Assembly (NCBI GenBank): GCA_019426215.1
Contig: CM033400.1
Span: forward strand, 11,144,568-11,208,567
DNA length: 64,000 nucleotides
Direction of reading: 5' to 3'
Origin: Buddleja alternifolia
Lineage: Eukaryota > Streptophyta > Magnoliopsida > Lamiales > Scrophulariaceae
Below, piece after piece: positions 1 to 11,184 of this stretch. The notes beneath the pieces were generated by a model, which did not search any database, was not told the DNA's origin, and saw only the letters and a list, made by a program, of their open reading frames with translations. The translations under genes were made by a program, and so were the position numbers. Numbering within the stretch: the first letter of the stretch is position 1; each line of letters opens with the position of its first letter.

Positions 1-479
1 CAAAGGAGATGAATCACGAGCTGATCACTTTTTATTTACAGCCATAGTAGATGAAGAGTCAAAACCAGTTTTACTTGATCGCATATTCCTAATTCATTTT
101 AGTGCACCAACTCCTCTTGGCCTTGATGACATCCAAATAAAATAATGGACAAATGAATTAGAATCATGTCTAACTGAAAGGTAATACGCATACATAATTG
201 AATTAAACAAAATGAATTGAGAATAAAAATTATGATGGCAAAGTGAATATTAGTAGGTTCTACATAATGAAGCGAGAACAAAACCACGTCTCCTAACATG
301 AAAATAAGATTTCAACACTCATTAGTGATTTATGCTATGTATTGATAAGTTTTCTATGTCAAAGGACGTTAAAAAAAACGCGTACAAAATATCCATATAG
401 ACAGAGTAGCTCTCATCCAGTATCTATTATAGGTTCTAAAAAAGAAGAAAATACCTAATTTTCAGTACCTAAATAGAGG
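1..479. other. AT-rich noncoding DNA, no gene seen
   Basis: No ORF with recognisable protein similarity, no RNA gene and no clear repeat boundary is visible. The open frames here are short and AT-driven. Confidence 0.5.
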
Positions 480-635
480 AAAACACCTGCTGTAGGTGCT
501 GAAACAGAGGACTGACCCTCTGTTGCAGCAGCTACAAACCAAACCTCTGGTTTAGCACCTGAAACAGAGGTCAAACATGTTTTTAGCTGCTAAAACAGAG
601 GAAAACGCATCTTCTTTAGCACCTAAAACAGAGGC
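480..635. repeat. Cluster of 17-bp motif in direct and inverted copies
   Basis: The motif AGCACCTAAAACAGAGG recurs with small changes at about 494-510, 554-570, 585-601 and 618-634 in direct orientation, and about 517-533 and 544-560 in inverted orientation. Dense direct and inverted copies of a short motif are typical of the subterminal region of CACTA-like or hAT-like DNA transposons, but no terminal inverted repeat or target duplication was found, so the class is open. Confidence 0.5.
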
Positions 636-731
636 CAAGTCTCGGGAATAATCACAATTTAATTTGAACTAACATATATTTAAGTATTAAGAGACAAAGT
701 TGATATTTGAGAAATAGCTTTCAAGATGTTT

Positions 732-754
732 TATATATATATATATATATATAT
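732..754. repeat. (TA)n microsatellite
   Basis: Uninterrupted TA dinucleotides, about 11 units. Confidence 0.9.
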
Positions 755-910
755 CTAACAAAACACAAAAAAGAATCTAACCTAATTTAAAATGTAGGTT
801 GTACCTTGATATCTCAACGCTTGTTAAATGAAGCAAAGGAGCTTTTGAGGACACGAGATTCGAAATCAGCCCAGTGTATGTAGGATTAAGCTGCAACATA
901 ATGTGAAAGA

Positions 911-1028
911 AATGATATAGTTAGTATTACACATATTGGAACTATGATTATTGATAGTCAAGGATATAAAAATGATATAGTTAGTATTACACATATTGGA
1001 ACTATGATTATTGATAGTCAAGGATATA
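911..1028. repeat. 60-bp perfect tandem duplication
   Basis: Positions 911-970 are repeated at 971-1028 with essentially no difference, so the duplication is recent. It makes open frames on both strands that have no other sign of coding. Confidence 0.9.
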
Positions 1029-1420
1029 TAGAATTGGGACCAAGAAACAATCACAACATTCATAAAACTTGCCTGTATACTTGTAACATAACAGTGTACT
1101 CTTTTGATTTTGATGACTCCTACTTAGAGGAGGCTGCATACTTCGCACTACTTCGTGAAACTAAACTCATATTTATGCAACCAAAAATCAAAAAGTGGAG
1201 CATCAAGAATTAAGAAGATCCCTTCATACTCCTTCACATGCATTTTTATATCCAAATTGTGAATAGGTCTAATCAATTTCCAACACCAATTTCAGAAAAA
1301 ATAATAGAATAAATCACGAGAGAAGAATTGTTCCTTGTGATGTGAAAGTAAGAAGTTCAGAAAAATAATTGTGCCCAAATTGTTGATTCTATCACATGAT
1401 ACTTGTTAAAAATAATTAAA
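1029..1420. other. Noncoding DNA, nothing recognised
   Basis: AT-rich sequence with no recognisable coding, RNA or repeat feature. Confidence 0.4.
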
Positions 1421-1477
1421 ACAGGGGAGTTTGACGCAGGTTTCACATATCACAGGGGGGTCTTATGCAATTTTCCC
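1421..1477. mobile_element. Fragment of MULE-type MITE end
   Basis: This stretch matches the right end of the MITE at 29062-29347: the CACAGGGGGG run followed by TTATGCAATTTTCCC. Only this terminal part is present, with no partner end nearby, so it is a truncated copy. Confidence 0.6.
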
Positions 1478-1498
1478 TTTCTTGTTTTATATTATCTT

Positions 1499-1808
1499 AT
1501 TTATTCAGAAAAAGACAAGTTAATCTGCTAAGCGACTATTCAACCAAAATGAACGCTAAAGCTTTAAAATTATTTCCGCTGTGCTAACCCTGATTAAGCG
1601 ATCTAAGTGTTACCCTACTTTGGTAAATTTCTAAAATCACCAAGTCTAAGTTATCTTTACTGAAGCGTCTGACCCAAGCGCTCAGTTGCCTAAGCGTTCT
1701 AATCTTTAAAAGTGATACAAAAATTTTTAAGTCGAAAAAGACTTCAGGATCTATTCAACCCCCCCCCCCTCTAAACCCTTTCGTATGCCACTTGGGACCA
1801 CCAGTATA
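1499..1808 (+). mobile_element. SIRE-like copia LTR, 3'-end fragment
   Basis: About 310 bp closely matching the end of the SIRE-like 3' LTR at 23455-23760: the same motif order (GATTAAGCGAT, GTTACCCTACTTTGGTAA, CACCAAGTCTAAGTTAT), a C homopolymer, then TATGCCACTTGGGACCAC. The fragment stops where the copia RNase H fragment begins (about 1811). It could be what remains of a 5' LTR of the SIRE-like element now split by other sequence, or an independent copy. Confidence 0.7.
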
Positions 1809-1810
1809 AC

Positions 1811-2590
1811 ATGGCGGATTCCAAGAAAGGGTCATTCCCTTTTAGACATGGAATTTAGCTTTCTCGAGAACAGTGTCCTAAAACACCTAAAGAGGAAGAA
1901 CACATGAGAAATGTACCCTATGCTTCCGCTGTGGGTAGTCTCATGTATGCTATGCTCTGTATGAGGTCGGACATCTGTTTTGCTGTAGGAATGGTCAGTA
2001 GATATCAGTCGAACCCTGGACCAGAACATTGGGTGGCAGTGAAGCATATTCTAAAGTACTTGAGAAGTACTAGAGATTATATGCTTGTCTATCAAAGTGA
2101 GGAGTTGTTGCCAATAGGTTACTCAGATTCAGATTTTCAATCTGATCGTGATTCTAGACATTCCACTTCGGGATATGTGTTTACTCTTGGTGGAGGAGCC
2201 ATTAGTTGGAGGAGCATAAAATAGTCTTGCATCGCAGACTCCACTATGGAAGCTGAATATGTGGCGGCTTTTGAAGCTGCTAAAGAAGCTTATTGGCTAA
2301 GAAAGTTTCTTATGGATTTAGAGGTTGTTAGAGAAGGGCTAACACCGATCACACTCCATTGTGATAATTCTGGTGCTGTAGCCAATTCTAAGGAACTAAG
2401 AAGCCATAAGCGTTCGAAGCACATTGAGAGGAAGTATCACATCATTAGGGAATATGTATATCGTGGAGAGATTGTAGTTACCAAGATAGCCTCAACTAAT
2501 AATTTAGCAGATCCCTTCACTAAAACATTGGCACAAAAGAGTTTTGACTCTCATCTTGAAGGGATTGGTATTAGATATATGGCTAATTAG
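1811..2590 (+). pseudogene. Ty1/copia pol fragment (RT C-terminus and RNase H)
   Basis: One frame runs 1811-2590 with in-frame stops near 1856 and at 2222-2224. It encodes the end of the copia reverse transcriptase and its RNase H: the MRNVPYASAVGSLMYAM region, then YSDSDFQSD, the STMEAEYVA motif, and the C-terminal HCDNSGAVANSKE and ADPFTKTL blocks. These motif orders are diagnostic of Ty1/copia pol. Gag, protease, integrase and most of RT are missing, so this is the 3' end of a truncated element, followed at once by its polypurine tract and 3' LTR. It cannot make active enzyme. Confidence 0.92.
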
Positions 2591-2592
2591 AT

Positions 2593-2609
2593 TTGAGGGC
2601 AAGTGGGAT
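2593..2609 (+). other. Polypurine tract of truncated copia element
   Basis: The purine-rich stretch TTGAGGGCAAGTGGGA lies just 5' of the LTR start TGTTAGGG. The GGCAAGTGGGATATTGTT form is the usual plus-strand priming site of many plant copia elements. Confidence 0.75.
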
Positions 2610-2611
2610 AT

Positions 2612-4426
2612 TGTTAGGGATTGTGCCCTAAAAATCCAATTATATGAAACGTTTATATTTCGTTTGTGAAATTGATCTTTATTAATTTTGTTGCAAGTTA
2701 TGAGTATTATAGAAATCGTACTATAAGATAGACGTAATCCGATATAATATATGATAATCCAAATGGAAGTGTTGTTCCATGAAAAGACTTGGGCTATATG
2801 TGTCATAAATTATTATAAATGGGTTGTAATCGGTGATAAGAATGGGCGTCTTATCTGCTAACGACTATAATATACTATATTCGATGATTTGTCTAAATCA
2901 TGGGAATGAGGATTCCATATATAGTATATTCGTGTAAATCAATGAGATTAAAACACTGAACCGGACCAATTATGTCATTTATTTTTTGCTACTATCAAAA
3001 ATAAATAATTTGAACAACTCTAAATCGTATGATTGTCGTGGACTAATTCATCTAGTGTATATTACTTTGATGTATTCAGAAGTGAGGTCTTCAGTAGCCA
3101 ATATACTTTAGACATTGAGTAATTGCATGAAATGTGATTATGAAGGACATTCATAAAGAATCTATAATCTCCATGAGAGATAAGAAATATTCTCTTTAAT
3201 GGATTTGCAATGTTCAACTATTCTAAAACTTTGGTCAAAGTATTTCAGGTGAAGTGTCACTGAAATTAAACAAAAATTGAGTTTTCGTATGAAAAGTTGA
3301 CAATGAGCAAATCAGCAATTTTAGGAAAAGAGGTGAAGAATAAAATAATAGTAGCATTGATTTTAGTTCTTCACGGATATTTCAATAGAGGAGTTGGTTG
3401 TAATAGTCTTAAGTATGTGAACTCTTGAGTAATTTAATTAATTCTAGAGTGCAACAATATTTATTTAGTGGACTTAAACATTGTTAAATGGTAATCAAAT
3501 ATTACCATGCGATGGTAATTCGATTTGACCGATTTGGAGCTAAATTAATTTTTCCCTAAGGTCCCTTCACAAGCCTCGAATAGAAACTTGATTAAATACT
3601 AAAAGGTCCATTGGATGGATTGCTTTTTGACTTAGATGAAAAGATGTGGGAAAATATCTTTAAAGAAAGATATTTGAATTAAAGTTAAATTAAATTTGAT
3701 TTAATTTAATTTAAAGAAGAAAAAAATAGGAGGACGGGTGCCATTGTAGCCTGGCCGTCGGGTGACCTTGAGCCTGGCCACCGTGTGCCTTGTGGCCTGG
3801 CCACCGTGTAGCCTTGTGGCCTTGCCCATCTCTTTTGGCAATTTTCCCACATAGGTTTTTCACAAAACCTCACACCTTGAAGCTCTATAAATAGAGTCTT
3901 ATGGGAGTTCAAAATTACACAACAAAATTGCAAAAGAATTTTCTAATTTAGAAAATATATTTGCAAAGTATATAAAATTTCTTTTTTAAGAAATTTTATT
4001 TTAGTATTAAATCTGAATTGGGAGCCCACTCTCCCGGGTTCAAAGCGAGGCTTTGCGAAGAAGGCTTTGCGGTTCGAGAGCTTGGTTTCCTCCGACAAGA
4101 AGGAGGTGTTTTTAGTTGCGGTGCACCGGCTCGTTTCAATCTTCGGAGGAAGGTTGTATTTTTGTTTTGTTTTAATTATTGATTTTATTTCTATATCATG
4201 CAATTAATTAACTAGTTTCAATTAAATTGTATAACTAGTTAGTTTTTTAATTGCTAGCTATAATTAATCAATAATTATTAATTAAATTGTTTAATTAGTT
4301 ATCCTATGCCATAGTATGTATGATTTAAAAATTTCAATGTCATGTATGTACGCATTAGAGATAGATTCTTTAATATGTATTCCGTTGCGTACTTTTTGGA
4401 GTTATTTTCGAAGTAATTTCCCAACA
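2612..4426 (+). mobile_element. Ty1/copia 3' LTR (1,815 bp)
   Basis: The LTR begins TGTTAGGGATTGTGCCC, directly after the polypurine tract, and ends TTTCCCAACA, giving the TGTT/AACA inverted termini of a copia LTR. A probable TATA-type promoter (TCTATAAATAGAG) lies near 3885. No matching 5' LTR is in the window, so the element is 5'-truncated. The LTR abuts an inverted SIRE-like LTR fragment on its right. Confidence 0.85.
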
Positions 4427-4831
4427 TTCTCCGTTTGTCCTGTAGTGCTTATCACATTCAATGCTCTTATCAACATTTAATGCATTTGAAATAAATGTCC
4501 GTTGGCAATTAATGATCCAAGAATATTTGCATTAAACTCTTTCTGGACTTAGAAATAAATTGAGGTGACATCTAGTCTTTGATAGACGCTCATTCACTAC
4601 TGAATGATTTATGACACTTAATCAATGCTTGGACGCTTGAATAATATCAGACGCTTAGTTCTGAGATTACTTAGCCTAATAGTCTAAAATAAAAAATAAA
4701 TAAAGCCTTATACAAATTTAACGCTCAAATCCTATACATATATTCTAGTAAAGTATCAAACTTACATATTTTGGTGTCTAACAAAAAACCTTATTGTCAT
4801 CATAAAAACATCTAACATCAAATTCCTAACA
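4427..4831 (-). mobile_element. SIRE-like LTR, 5' part, inverted
   Basis: Read on the minus strand from 4831, the sequence starts TGTTAGGAATTTGATGTTAG and follows the beginning of the SIRE-like 3' LTR at 22238 for about 400 bp. It therefore points opposite to the SIRE-like internal region that follows immediately on the plus strand. This juxtaposition is not a normal element structure and indicates inversion, template switching or recombination between copies. Confidence 0.75.
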
Positions 4832-4837
4832 AATATC

Positions 4838-6440
4838 ATGACTCCAGAGTATGCATTTTCAGAGCTAAGGGCTTTCGATTTGAATTTGGAGATGTCAGCG
4901 GTACGTCGACTTTAGCAATTAAATCCAGAGCCTTAATTGCAACTACTAAGAGTAAGGGTAAAGCGACCAGTGAGGTGAAAGCGTCAAAATCAAATGAGGA
5001 AAAGGAAATGGATTTATTGGTCAAGAAATTTAAGAAATTTCTGAGATATGAAAAGAGAAATTCAAACGGACATACTTCATTTCAAACCCTCCCCCTGCAC
5101 AAGTGTCTTAGTATCAAGCGCCAGTGTATTCTGCACCGCAACCTCCAGCTCCAATTCAGTACCAAGTGCCTCAGTATCCAAATCAGAATCAGAATCTCTC
5201 AGCACCAGTGGTTTCTAAAAGGTTAACAACTGAACAAAAAATGCGAACTAATATTTGTTATAACTGCAAGAAACCAGGGCACTACTAGGTAAATTGCCCT
5301 TATCCAAATGTGTCTAAGCCTACCAGGCAAGATCACTTGGATAGAAACCAATTAAGGAGCAACCTTCGTCAACAAGGTTTGCTAGCGGAATCTAAACCAT
5401 TCTCCGCACCTGAAGAGGATCTGGAATCTTCTGATGAAAGCAACGATGATGAGCCATCTAGTGACTCAGCGCTTATTTGTGTAATGACAATAGATGATGA
5501 AGCGTCTAAAGACTCACTACCTGAGGTATCCACTGAACTATATCATCACTTTTCTTATGAAAAATTACTTGACAAAGTCAATGAATATTGTAAAAATTGT
5601 CAAGGTGCCGCCAGACTATATCAAGAACACATTGATGAGATCTCAGCGATTAAAAGTGAAAATGTAACGCTCAAAGCCCAGTTGCTAGTTCAGTAACAGT
5701 GCATTGAGAAGAACCAATCACTTGAAACTGAGATCGCTCAGTTAAAAAGTGTCTTGATATGGTAGTCAAGAGAGAAGTTGAGCTAATCGCTAGACTTGCT
5801 AAATCAGAGCAGCTCATCTCATCATTGTCAAAAGCTTCAAGAAAGTTAGATAGTGTGACTGAGGTAACCAGACTTTTTGGTGAAAAGACCAGTTTAGGTT
5901 GTGATAAATTCGATAATAAATCAAAAGCAACCAACAAAGGAAAAGGTGTAGCCTTTGTTGAGAAGAGTTCAAATAGCCAAACCCTGAATGAACCAAAGGA
6001 CAATGGTAAGAGGCCAAATGAGAAAGCTAAAGCTGACTCGGGAAAGGGAAAAACGAAAGTGAATGATTCACAAAAGAATGTTTATCCAAATGCTCAAAAG
6101 GCAAAGGAGAAATCTTACAAGTGTGAATTAAATGCTAAGCACCAAGCGCCCAAGGTGTACTCTAAGCCAGCGCTAAAGAAATACCAGCTTCAATATCCAC
6201 AACGATCAAGGTCATATTATCAAAACTATAATGATTATGATTATGATTACTATTATGATCAAGGATATTATTATACACCCTAGAAGAACACACAACACTG
6301 TGAAACCCAAAATGGCCGATCCTCCCGCAATGAAGATTAGGCAAATAAGGGTTCCGAAAGTTTTAAAATTCAGACTAACACTACTAATGTTAAAGGACCC
6401 AAGTCACAATGGGTACCTAAAAAAAATTAGAACTGCTCTT
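4838..6440 (+). pseudogene. SIRE-like copia gag remnant
   Basis: Fragments in more than one frame encode the C-terminal half of a copia-type Gag. A lysine-rich segment (KKFKKFLRYEKR, about 5020) precedes a CCHC zinc knuckle (CYNCKKPGHY, 5256-5285), in which a TAG codon falls before the last cysteine. An acidic/serine-rich stretch, a coiled-coil-like Glu/Lys-rich region (5560-5900) and a basic Lys/Tyr-rich tail (5930-6280) follow. Stops at 5286-5288 and 5694-5696 and at least one frameshift near 5755 break it. The N-terminal Gag domain is absent. Long Gag with extended C-terminal coiled coil fits the SIRE/Maximus lineage. Confidence 0.8.
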
Positions 6441-6456
6441 TGAATGTTGGTACCTA

Positions 6457-6845
6457 GAGCCAGCACTGACACATCAATTTGGTACATCGATAGTGGATCA
6501 TCAAGGCACATGACAGGCTCAAAAAATCTTTGAATCAACAATCGTACAACCAATGGTCCTCAAGTCATATTCGGTGACAACTCCAAAGGTAAAACCAAAG
6601 GTATAGGTATCATGCATAGGGGGAACGTCATGATAAGTGACGCATATTACGTTGAGGGTCTTAAGCATAATTTACTAAGCATTAGTCAATTTTGTGATAA
6701 AGGCTTTGAAGTTCAATTCTCTCGCGACTATTTCTACATTAATGGTGCTAAGACTGGATCTACTATATTGAAAGGAAAAAGAACACATAATGTTTATTTG
6801 GTAGATTGGGGTTCAACAATTGATAACAATCCTATATGTGTTGTT
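6457..6845 (+). pseudogene. SIRE-like copia protease and GAG-pre-integrase remnant
   Basis: An aspartic protease motif (WYIDSGSSRHMTG, about 6480-6520) is followed after a stop by the GAG-pre-integrase region (GLKHNLLSISQFCDKG, about 6657-6705) ending near 6842. The integrase core, reverse transcriptase and RNase H that should follow are wholly missing, and the sequence passes straight into a Pro/Glu/Ser-rich ORF, so an internal deletion has removed most of pol. Confidence 0.85.
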
Positions 6846-7009
6846 CATTCATAAGCGCACTCAGCGTTCTACTCCAATGGAATCAACAAGCGCTCCAACT
6901 GAGCCAGAGCCAACGCTTGAAGAACCAATGAGTACTGCTCCTCCTCCTAAATCAATCGCAAATCCTGAAGCTAATCCTCCCTCAGAGGATAGTGATGATA
7001 GCGATCAAG

Positions 7010-7088
7010 GTAAATACTTGTTCGATTGCAAAGTACATAATCCTTTCCTTGTTAGTTATTTTCTTCTAACGCTAGGATAAACTTTCAG
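7010..7088 (+). other. Putative spliceosomal intron 1 (79 bp)
   Basis: Donor GTAAATAC, acceptor AACTTTCAG. The ORF is phase 1 on both sides and continues after removal, with one TGA codon right after the junction. Confidence 0.55.
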
Positions 7089-7268
7089 CTTGAAGAGAAG
7101 TCGATATCAAATATGTACTTGATACTTTAGAGGAATGCAATATTCCTATTCGTGCTACTCCTCTAACCACTCTCGTCGATCTTGCCGATGAAGTTTTTTT
7201 GGAGCCTGCAGCACAGGAACCATCTGTTCCTGGCGCTCAAGTGACTGAAGTCCATGAAATACCTCAGG

Positions 7269-7347
7269 GTAAGTGTTACTATTCTTTTATATTACATTTC
7301 TACTTAGTAGAAATCTTTTCTTTTTCTCAAACGCTTGCTTGTTTCAG
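7269..7347 (+). other. Putative spliceosomal intron 2 (79 bp)
   Basis: Donor GTAAGTGT (consensus), acceptor TTGTTTCAG after a T-rich tract. Phase 1; the frame is open through the junction. Confidence 0.65.
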
Positions 7348-7494
7348 CTCCAATTGCGGCAGAATCTAAAGTTCCAACTGTCGCTGAGGCAACCCCTCCT
7401 GAGGTACAAATGGAGTTAGATGTTTATCTAACATTGGTCATGGATATCGCTAAAGAAGTTGCACAAGATGTTCCTGACACTGAAACATCTATAG

Positions 7495-9134
7495 TGATAG
7501 GAGTCATTTTTACGTGTTATTAAGCCCCTTTGCGTTTATGTTTTAGGTTCATTTATCGCTTGATTTTGTCACTTGTGCGTTTAATTCGTGCATTAAGTGA
7601 TTTCAGGCCTTAAATGGATACAATCGAAGAACGGGCTGAAAAAGGACGTATAAAACAAGTTTAGGCCAAGATGTTTCACACCTCTACGACCAAACAAGCA
7701 AGAAACAAGCTGGAGTTAGCCAAAATCATATTTTAGTACCATTTCCGCACACCTGGGCGCCAAATCAGAAACAACCTCCACATTAGAACGTCATTTTGAT
7801 ATATTTAGAGACAGAATTGGATGAAGTGGCCTTCTACAAAGTTGTAGATGTATGTCTTATCGTCACATGGGGACTTGAAGCATCAAATTTGGAGGTCTGT
7901 GGAGCAGTTTATGAATAAAACACTATCCCTGCGCTGGAAAATACGAAAGTGGCAGCTCCCATTCTTAGTAGGTGGAAAACAAGAGAATGGTAGTTCACAT
8001 TCTTGGTAGGAGGAAAGTAAGAGAATGGTAGGTGGAAAACAAGAGAATGGTAGTTCACATTCTTGGTAGATGGAAAGCAAGAGAATGGTAGGTGGAAAGA
8101 AAAGAGAATGGAAGCACATGTTCTTGGTTGGTGAATTTTTTTGTCTATAAAAGGAGGATTGGATGCCATCCTACAAACACACTTGAAAACACATTCCCCA
8201 TTGGGGGAGCCTAAACACATCCTATCATCATCTTCATCATCCTTAGATTAGTTATGAAGATTATCAAGAACCTCTGAAGGTGAAGAAATCAAGAAGCATG
8301 GAAGAGATGAAGATCGAAGTTCAACCATCAAAAATACGAGGGAGTTTCTTAGATTTAGATTTATTTTTGTCTATGAATATGAATCTTATTTTAAGTTTCT
8401 ATCTTTTATCTTTTATGATGAAATAGATTCTTCGAACTAAGGCCATGTTGAGGCTAAATTATGATAATTGAGTTATAAATTGTGTTTTTCATATTAATTC
8501 TATTGTTACTTTGTGTCTTGATCTTGTTTGAATGCATCATATGCTTAGCTACCATATGCATGATTTATTGCTTAAATTATTCGTTCGAGAGAAGGTAATT
8601 TAAGGTGCAAAGAGGATCATCACATAATCCGTAAAAAATAGGGAATTGCCCCTAGAGATAGGTAGAGATTCCCGGGTGCAGTTAGCCGGATTAATCCGGG
8701 GAAATTCTAGAACTTGAATGCATGATTGTTGGTTAGATTCTCGGATAGACATATCTAGAGAACCATCAATTAATCATAGGATTATTACAGCCGAGATATC
8801 GGGTAGTAATTATTTAAGGTTTTTTCCACCAAAGCATCATTAGTCTAATAATATGAGAACATGTTTATAATGAAAATTGATTAATTTATGCCAACACATG
8901 TGTCTTAGTTACTCTCTTCCATAGCTATCTTGATTTCGACATCTTGTTTCTTATATCTTACTTCCATAATATTTTAGTTAATTCTTGTTTTAGTTTAAGT
9001 TCTTCAATTGCTTTAAAATCATAAACTAAAATACAAGTCCTTGAGGTTCGACAACCTGGACTTTATTGTCCACTTTATTACTACACACGACCAGTCCACT
9101 TGCTGTTTAATACACGTAAGGATTTTTCGTGTCA
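7495..9134 (+). mobile_element. Solo LTR of the Athila-type gypsy family (1,640 bp)
   Basis: It starts TGATAGGAGTCATTTTTACG and ends GGATTTTTCGTGTCA like the LTRs at 9385 and 18209, but is clearly more diverged in its middle. It is flanked by the 5-bp duplication TATAG (7490-7494 and 9135-9139). With no internal region between LTR copies, this is a solo LTR left by unequal recombination. It splits the SIRE-lineage ORF. A short tandem array of AAGAGAATGGTAGGTGGAAA-type units (about 7960-8110) is part of the LTR. Confidence 0.92.
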
Positions 9135-9384
9135 TATAGCCAGGGAAACGTCTGTGAATGTTAAACGATCGATAAAAGTGTCCCCAGTTATTCAAAGACC
9201 AACTCCTCTTCCTCCCCGAGTGATTAATTTCTTTCCCAGAGGCTATGATCCAGAATTTGAATTATACTATGCCTGGAGAGAAAATAACACTTCTCAGATG
9301 GTTGGCATGGAGAAGACCTTTCAAGAAACTCTCCCCAACCCTCTTCTTTGAGACGCCAAGAAATTTGATGTGTTCGAGAGATTG
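9135..9384 (+). pseudogene. SIRE-lineage additional ORF, middle part
   Basis: After one copy of the TATAG duplication the frame left at 7494 resumes and encodes a basic and Pro-rich segment (VKRSIKVSPVIQRPTPLPP region, then FPRGYDPEFELYYAW). A TGA at 9349-9351 interrupts it, after which the same frame continues to 9384, where the Athila element is inserted. It resumes again at 19839. No known domain is recognised. Confidence 0.6.
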
Positions 9385-11009
9385 TGATAGGAGTCATTTT
9401 TACGTGTTTTTAAGCCCCTTTGCGTTTATGTTTTAGGTTCATTTATCACTTGATTTTGTCACTTGTGCGTTTAATTCGTGCATTAAGTGATTTCAGGCCT
9501 TAAGTGGATACAATTGAAGAAAGGGTGGAAAAATGATGTATAAAACAAGTTTACGCCAAGATGTTTCACACCTCCACGACCAAACAAGCAAGAAATAAGC
9601 TGGAGTTAGCCAAAATCATGTTTTAGTACCATTTCTGCACACCTGGGCGCCAAATCAGAAACAACCTCCACGTTGGAACGCCATTTTGATATTTTTAGAG
9701 ACAGAATTGGATGTAGTGTCCTTCTACAAAGTTTTAGATCTATGTCTTATCTTTACATGGGTACTTGAATCATCCAATTCGGAGATATGTTGAGACGTTT
9801 ATGAATAAAACACTATCCCTGCGCTGGAAAACACGAAAGTGGCAGCTCATGTTCTTGTTAGGTGGAAAACAAGAGAATGGTAGGTGCAAATTCTTGGTTG
9901 GTGGAAATTCTTAGTAGGTAGAAAACAAGAGAATGGTAGGTGCAAATTCTTGGTAGGTAGAAATTCTTGGTAGGAGGAAAGAAAGAGAAGGGTAGCTAAA
10001 ATTCTTGGTAGGTGGATTTTTGGGTATTTAAAGGGGAGTGAGGAGCTCACTTGAGAGCATCAAAAAATCATCCTTTGAGAGTGTGAGGACGAAAATTCAG
10101 GGGTTTGGGGGAGAATTCTCTTGGTTTTGAGTCATCCTATCATCATACTTGAAGAGCTAAGAAGAGGAAAAGGAGGGATTCAAGCTTCCAATCAAGAATC
10201 GATCATCAATCCAAAATAGGGAGTTTCTTAGTTTGATATTCATCTTTATCTATGAGTAATTCTATGTTTTTATTGTTTTTCAATTTCAATTATGAACTAA
10301 TTTTCCCTTAACTAGGGCCATGTGAAGGCCAAAGTTATGAGTATATATATATGATATTATTCTTCGTATTAATTCTACAATTGCTTTGTGTTTTGATTTT
10401 GTGCGTAATTACTTGCATATGTTTGATCACCATATGTTTGTCATATTGCCTAACTTAATAGTTTGAAAGAATATAAGTTAGGGTTCAAAGAAATCATCAC
10501 ATCATCCGTAAAAAATAGGGAATTGCCCCTAGAGATAGGTAGAGATTCCCGGGTGCAGTTAGCCGAATTTATTCGGGAAAATTCTAGAACTTGAATGCAT
10601 GATTATTGATTAAATTCTCGGATAGACATATTTAGAGAACTGTCAATTTATCATAGGATTATTACAGCCGAGACATCGGGTAGTAATTAATTAAGGAATT
10701 TTCACCAAAGCAATAGTAGTCTAATAATACGAAGAATAGTTCATATTTATATTAACAAGTAAATTTGGTTGAAGCATGTGCCTTAGTTGTTTTATCTCAT
10801 AAGAATCTAAATCTATTTGCTAAGTCTCGTTTTCACATTTTTATTGTAAATTAATCACAATCTTTTAATTCAATTTTAATTGCTTTTGAATTCCTAGCTT
10901 TAAATAATCTTGTCTCTGTGGGATCGATAACTCGGACTTAAAGTCCACTTTATTACTACACACGACCAGTCCACTTGCTGTTTAATACACGTAAGGATTT
11001 TTCGTGTCA
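9385..11009 (+). repeat. 5' LTR of Athila-type element
   Basis: Starts TGATAGGAGTC, ends TTTTTCGTGTCA. It contains short repeated AGGTGGAAA/TTCTTGGTAGG units at about 9855-10015 and a TATA-like GTATTTAAAGGGG near 10024, a plausible promoter. Confidence 0.95.
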
Positions 11010-11015
11010 AGTTTT

Positions 11016-11033
11016 TGGCGCCGTTGCCGGGGA
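11016..11033 (+). other. Primer binding site
   Basis: TGGCGCCGTTGCCGGGGA, 6 bp after the 5' LTR, is the form known from Athila/Tat elements and attributed to an Asp tRNA 3' end. Confidence 0.9.
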
Positions 11034-11184
11034 CTTGATTTATTTTAGTTTCGGATTTTATTGCAATTTTTAGCTTTAATTTCTTTTGTCGTTTTATTAT
11101 TTTCTATTATTCTCACTGTTATTTTCTATCTTTAAATTTCTGTTGGTTTGCTTCTTTGTTTCAAACAGGTTGATCTTTTGGTGA

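Larger units (their letters stand above)
6877..7494 (+). pseudogene. SIRE-lineage additional ORF, 5' part, with two intron-like gaps
   Basis: A Pro/Glu/Ser-rich ORF runs to 7009, is broken by a 79-bp gap (7010-7088), resumes 7089-7268, is broken by a second 79-bp gap (7269-7347), then continues 7348-7494. Both gaps start GTAA and end TTTCAG, are pyrimidine-rich at the 3' end and are phase 1; removing them restores one frame apart from a TGA just after the first gap. The frame continues at 9140 beyond an inserted gypsy solo LTR. Position downstream of pol remnants fits the extra (env-like) ORF of SIRE elements, but no domain is recognised; a captured host transcript is the alternative. Confidence 0.6.

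Noticed and set aside
11016..11033. Part of a tRNA gene
   Set aside because: It is a retrotransposon primer site complementary to a tRNA 3' end; no cloverleaf is present. The same applies to 43513-43530, 61497-61510 and 61953-61965.
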